Assembly (NCBI GenBank): GCA_003161435.1
Contig: PMOS01000012.1
Coordinates: 248,001-312,000, forward strand
Length of the DNA: 64,000 nucleotides
DNA from: Vulcanimicrobiota bacterium
GTDB taxonomy: Bacteria; Vulcanimicrobiota; Vulcanimicrobiia; Vulcanimicrobiales; Vulcanimicrobiaceae
Direction: 5' to 3'
The notes below the pieces were generated by a model, which did no database searches, was not told the DNA's origin, and saw nothing but the letters and a program-made list of their open reading frames with translations. This document shows, piece by piece, positions 61,551 to 64,000 of this stretch. The position numbers and the translations under genes were made by a program. Each line of letters starts with the position of its first letter. The stretch's first letter is position 1.

Positions 61551-62750
61551 TTACATGAAGTTGCGCGTATGCAGCCCGGAGAGTTCCATCGCCTCTCGTT
61601 GGTCGAAGCCGAGGCGCGCCAGGCGTTTTTGACGGCCCTCGTCCATGTCGCGAGTCAACTGCATCACACGCTGGAATCCACGCCGGATGGCCGCGTGTTC
61701 CCAAGAGCCGGCAGCGAGGATGATGAGCGCGTCGAATACCTCGGCATTGAGCCCCGCCGTGTGCCGAAGAGCGTCGCTGCGGCGCCGTACGCCGGCGGCA
61801 AGGCGTGACCGCGCGGCCGGGTTTCGCTCGAGATGTTCGCCGATGTGGGCGAGCCCGAACGCAACGTGACGCGCTTCGTCCTGAGCCGCAAACCGCGCCA
61901 CCGCTGCGGTGATCGGATCCGAAGCGTGCATTTCGATGAAGCGCAAGAGGTTGAGGAACGTGCCTTCGCCCAGGACGGAGAGCAGGAAGGACGCGACTGC
62001 GTAGTCGGGTTCCTCGATGAGCGTCTTCAGCGAGGCTTGTCCGCCGGAGGTCGACAAGCCGAGCTTGTCGCGCTTCAGCAGCGCGCGCCGCGTGAAAATC
62101 TCGATGTGTCGTGCTTCGTCGGCCGCCTGTAAGGCCAGAACCTGCATCACCTCGCGAAAGTGGGGGTGGAGTTGCGCGATGAACCGGCTCGGCACCATGA
62201 GGGCCGCGGTTTCGTTCTCGATCAAGTACGTCATGATCTGGACGATCGCGTCCTCGACGTCGTCCGGGACGTCGCATGGAGCGTCCCAAGGGATCGCAGT
62301 TTGAGGATCCCATTGCGCAGCCGCTCCCTGAGCATAGAATCGCGGCGCTTGTGCCGACCACACTTCGGTCTTGTCTACGAGCGTGAAGCCGTATTCGGGC
62401 GCGCCCACCTCGACCGTTGCACCACGTGCGGCCAGACCCCACGTCCGCGGCGGCTGTTCGACGACCGCCGCCGGCTCCGAGCCGCGCGCCCCTCCGCAGC
62501 TCTCGGCGCCGGCCCACCGATCGCTCTCCGCAGCGCTGCGGATGATCGCCGCGGAAGCATCGCCGCCGCGCCCCGACTCGAGACGGAAGGCGCTTCCCTC
62601 GGATCGGCACCAAACGCGGAGATGCGTGAACAGCTCGGGAGCATTTCCGGTGACGTGCATCTCCTCGCCGAGCGAAAGCTGACGAGACGCCCGCTTGACC
62701 AGCAGATGAGCGCCTTCGTCAAAGCCTAGGTCGCCAAGATCTAGGCGCAT
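61551..62750 (-). CDS. Ferritin-like di-iron protein with N-terminal degenerate TusA-like domain
   Basis: 399 residues from ATG 62750. Residues 1-57 (LDLGDLGFDEGAHLLVKR, TGNAPELFTHLRVWCRSEG) match TusA/YedF in pattern, but the CPxP active site is replaced by FDEG. After a low-complexity linker, residues about 160-399 form a ferritin-like four-helix bundle with YLIENETAAL and two EARH motifs (ADEARHIEIF, QDEARHVAFG), a di-iron site. It may oxidise or store metal or a substrate. Overlaps the PhnD-like stop by 10 bp; convergent to selD. Confidence 0.75.
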   Translation of the reverse strand: MRLDLGDLGFDEGAHLLVKRASRQLSLGEEMHVTGNAPELFTHLRVWCRSEGSAFRLESGRGGDASAAIIRSAAESDRWAGAESCGGARGSEPAAVVEQPPRTWGLAARGATVEVGAPEYGFTLVDKTEVWSAQAPRFYAQGAAAQWDPQTAIPWDAPCDVPDDVEDAIVQIMTYLIENETAALMVPSRFIAQLHPHFREVMQVLALQAADEARHIEIFTRRALLKRDKLGLSTSGGQASLKTLIEEPDYAVASFLLSVLGEGTFLNLLRFIEMHASDPITAAVARFAAQDEARHVAFGLAHIGEHLERNPAARSRLAAGVRRRSDALRHTAGLNAEVFDALIILAAGSWEHAAIRRGFQRVMQLTRDMDEGRQKRLARLGFDQREAMELSGLHTRNFM

Positions 62751-63604
62751 GTTCGCGCAGACGCGAAGAGTACGAACTCGTCGACGGTGCCGAAGCGGTC
62801 CAATGCGGCGCTGAGCGCACCGTATCCCGCGGTGCGGCCCGGCATCCACCGTTTCAGTCCTTCCATGTCGAGAAGCGGGCGAACGTCCGGATCTGAATAC
62901 GACATTGCGAGGAGCAACTCGCGAAAACGCTGAACGGATCCGGCCGGCGCGCCGTCGAGGACGGTGAAGTTGCAGTGATCGTACGCCGGCGTGTGCGCCA
63001 GAACGCGGGTACTGCCCGACGGCAGCGTCGCTTCTTGCGCGAACAACAAGACGTTGCTGTCGATCATGCACGCGGCATCGACATCGCCTCGGAGCAGCGC
63101 ACGAGCCGCTTCGCGCTCGCCGCCGATGTGGTCACCGTGCTTGCCGACCAGCAGGTCGAAGTACCGGACCTCGAAGTCTCGGCCGGGGATCAGCCCGCCG
63201 TCGGCGATAAAGTCGAGCGGGATTAGGGTCGCTTGCGGCGAGTCATGCGCACCGACGGCGACGCGTTTACCCTTCAGATCGGCGACCTTCTGCAGTTCTC
63301 CATCGGAGCGGACCAGGATCGCCGAGGTGAGATCCCGGTCGGTGTCTCGCATGCAGACAGCCTCCACGCGCCGGCCGAGCGCGGCGGCGATTCTTTCTGC
63401 TTGGAGCCACGCCAGCGGTGAGTTCCACGCGATGTCGATCTGACCGGCGAAGTGCGCCTCGACCTGACGTTCGTAGTTCGTGAAGAGCACATAATCGAAG
63501 GCCAGACCGTTACGCTCGAAATAGCTCTGAAAGCCGTCCCAGATCGCAACGACTTTCGGGTCGTAGGCGACAGCGCCGAGCACGAAGGCGCCTCGTTCGC
63601 GCAT
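62741..63604 (-). CDS. PhnD-like substrate-binding protein lacking a signal peptide
   Basis: 287 residues. The type II periplasmic-binding fold of the PhnD/PtxB group: LGAVAYDPKVVAIWDGF, FAGQIDIAWNSPLAW, LKGKRVAVGAHDSPQATLIP and VDAACMIDSNVLLF. Binds oxyanions such as phosphonate, phosphite or, conceivably, selenite-type compounds. The N-terminus has no export signal, so it may be cytoplasmic or part of a sensing step. It overlaps the ferritin-like gene and starts 10 bp after the dehydrogenase stop. Confidence 0.8.
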   Translation of the reverse strand: MRERGAFVLGAVAYDPKVVAIWDGFQSYFERNGLAFDYVLFTNYERQVEAHFAGQIDIAWNSPLAWLQAERIAAALGRRVEAVCMRDTDRDLTSAILVRSDGELQKVADLKGKRVAVGAHDSPQATLIPLDFIADGGLIPGRDFEVRYFDLLVGKHGDHIGGEREAARALLRGDVDAACMIDSNVLLFAQEATLPSGSTRVLAHTPAYDHCNFTVLDGAPAGSVQRFRELLLAMSYSDPDVRPLLDMEGLKRWMPGRTAGYGALSAALDRFGTVDEFVLFASARTCA

Positions 63605-63613
63605 GTAGCCTCC

Positions 63614-64000
63614 TTAGAAGAGCGGCAGCCCGCAAACCGCCTTACCAATGAAATCGTACAGCACGTCGGTCGTCGGTGCCATCACGCCGCCGGCGCGCGC
63701 GTCGCGAAAGTAACGCTCGACGGCAACGTCTTTGCGAAAAGCAGCCCCGCCGCATACGCGCATCGCCAAGTCCAGGACCTCCGTCGCGGTTTCCCCGGCC
63801 CCTGCCTTACACTCCAGCACCCGCAGCATCGCGTCGGGGCGCGCAGCGGCAAGCGCGCCGATCGTGTCGTCGAGCAGTGCGCGTGCCATATCGGTCTTGA
63901 GTCTCATGCGGGCGATGTAGCTGCGGATCGTCGGTAAGTCGGCCAGCCTGGCGTCGGTATCGCTGTGCCGCGTGGCGCCGGCGTGCGCGGCCGTCCTCCG
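63614..64000 (-). CDS. Acyl-CoA dehydrogenase-like protein, N-terminus missing at window edge
   Basis: At least 128 residues, open at the right edge. Only the C-terminal helical domain is visible: RSYIARMRLKTDMARALLDD, then CKAGAGETATEVLDLAMRVC, GGAAFRKDVAVERYFRDARA and GGVMAPTTDVLYDFIG, the acyl-CoA dehydrogenase/desulfurisation-enzyme (DszC-like) end. The RDARAGGVMAPTTDV ending is typical. First visible gene of the three-gene minus-strand operon. Confidence 0.75.
   Translation of the reverse strand, partial: RRTAAHAGATRHSDTDARLADLPTIRSYIARMRLKTDMARALLDDTIGALAAARPDAMLRVLECKAGAGETATEVLDLAMRVCGGAAFRKDVAVERYFRDARAGGVMAPTTDVLYDFIGKAVCGLPLF

Noticed and set aside
61551-62750. Ferritin-like protein as an aldehyde-deformylating oxygenase partner of the AAR-like enzyme
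   Set aside because: It is far from the AAR operon, is twice the length of ADO, has a TusA-like domain and lacks ADO sequence features beyond a generic di-iron bundle.

Overview
The window is about 64 kb of dense, high-GC bacterial chromosome. Genes are packed in short directons, and many neighbours share a 4-bp ATGA or GTGA stop/start overlap. There is no plasmid or phage backbone and no CRISPR array. The mix of core genes (coaD, rsmD, recG, hisIE, hisF, rplK/A/J/L, HU, hslO, tyrS, mutS2, three tRNAs) with unusual accessory loci suggests a poorly characterised high-GC lineage. A Candidatus Eremiobacterota-like organism is my guess; the sequence alone does not prove it. A short dispersed repeat (consensus CCCTGAGCTTGTCGAAGGGC) recurs between genes and, in frame, inside mutS2.

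Layout. 0-10 kb: a partial nucleotidyltransferase and MarC, then a long minus-strand housekeeping operon (hisF-hisIE-recG-HAD-rsmD-coaD-coiled coil-MFS) preceded by a SpoIIE-type phosphatase and tRNA-Gly/tRNA-Cys. 10-13 kb: a frameshifted M13 peptidase and a secreted protein. 13-27 kb: two convergent conflict/signalling operons. The plus-strand operon encodes a deoxyribosyltransferase-like/TPR protein, a SLOG-SLATT-like membrane protein and a patatin-SLOG lipase. The minus-strand operon encodes a TIR protein, an nSTAND ATPase, a WD40 membrane protein and a secreted YD-repeat protein, with PrsW and a zinc-ribbon membrane protein upstream. 27-32 kb: a hydrolase, an ABM protein, a phosphotriesterase-like lactonase, a FUSC transporter and a cyclophilin. 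32-40 kb: rplJ-rplL with an L10 leader, separated from rplK-rplA by GNAT, MFS and serine-hydrolase genes; then polysaccharide deacetylase, RNase HI and tRNA-Pro. 40-46 kb: a sparse accessory patch, two transporters, an SDR, a bactofilin-like protein and HU. 46-51 kb: hslO, tyrS, mutS2. 51-56 kb: an operon for an acyl-ACP reductase-like enzyme, a cytochrome P450 and a glycosyltransferase, with an APC transporter downstream.

56-64 kb is the most striking region. A LysR regulator is divergent from a family 2A encapsulin shell gene, a tandem-rhodanese gene and selD, all overlapping. selD itself carries an in-frame TGA at the catalytic selenocysteine position (60520-60522). On the other side of lysR, an unrecognised reading frame (56277-56897) is interrupted by one in-frame TGA. 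That TGA is followed at the expected distance by a hairpin with a GGUCU-containing loop, very like the E. coli fdhF SECIS, so it is a candidate new selenoprotein. A ferritin-like protein with a degenerate TusA-like domain, a PhnD-like binding protein and an acyl-CoA dehydrogenase-like gene converge from the right. I infer a selenium (or mixed sulfur/selenium) handling nanocompartment locus.
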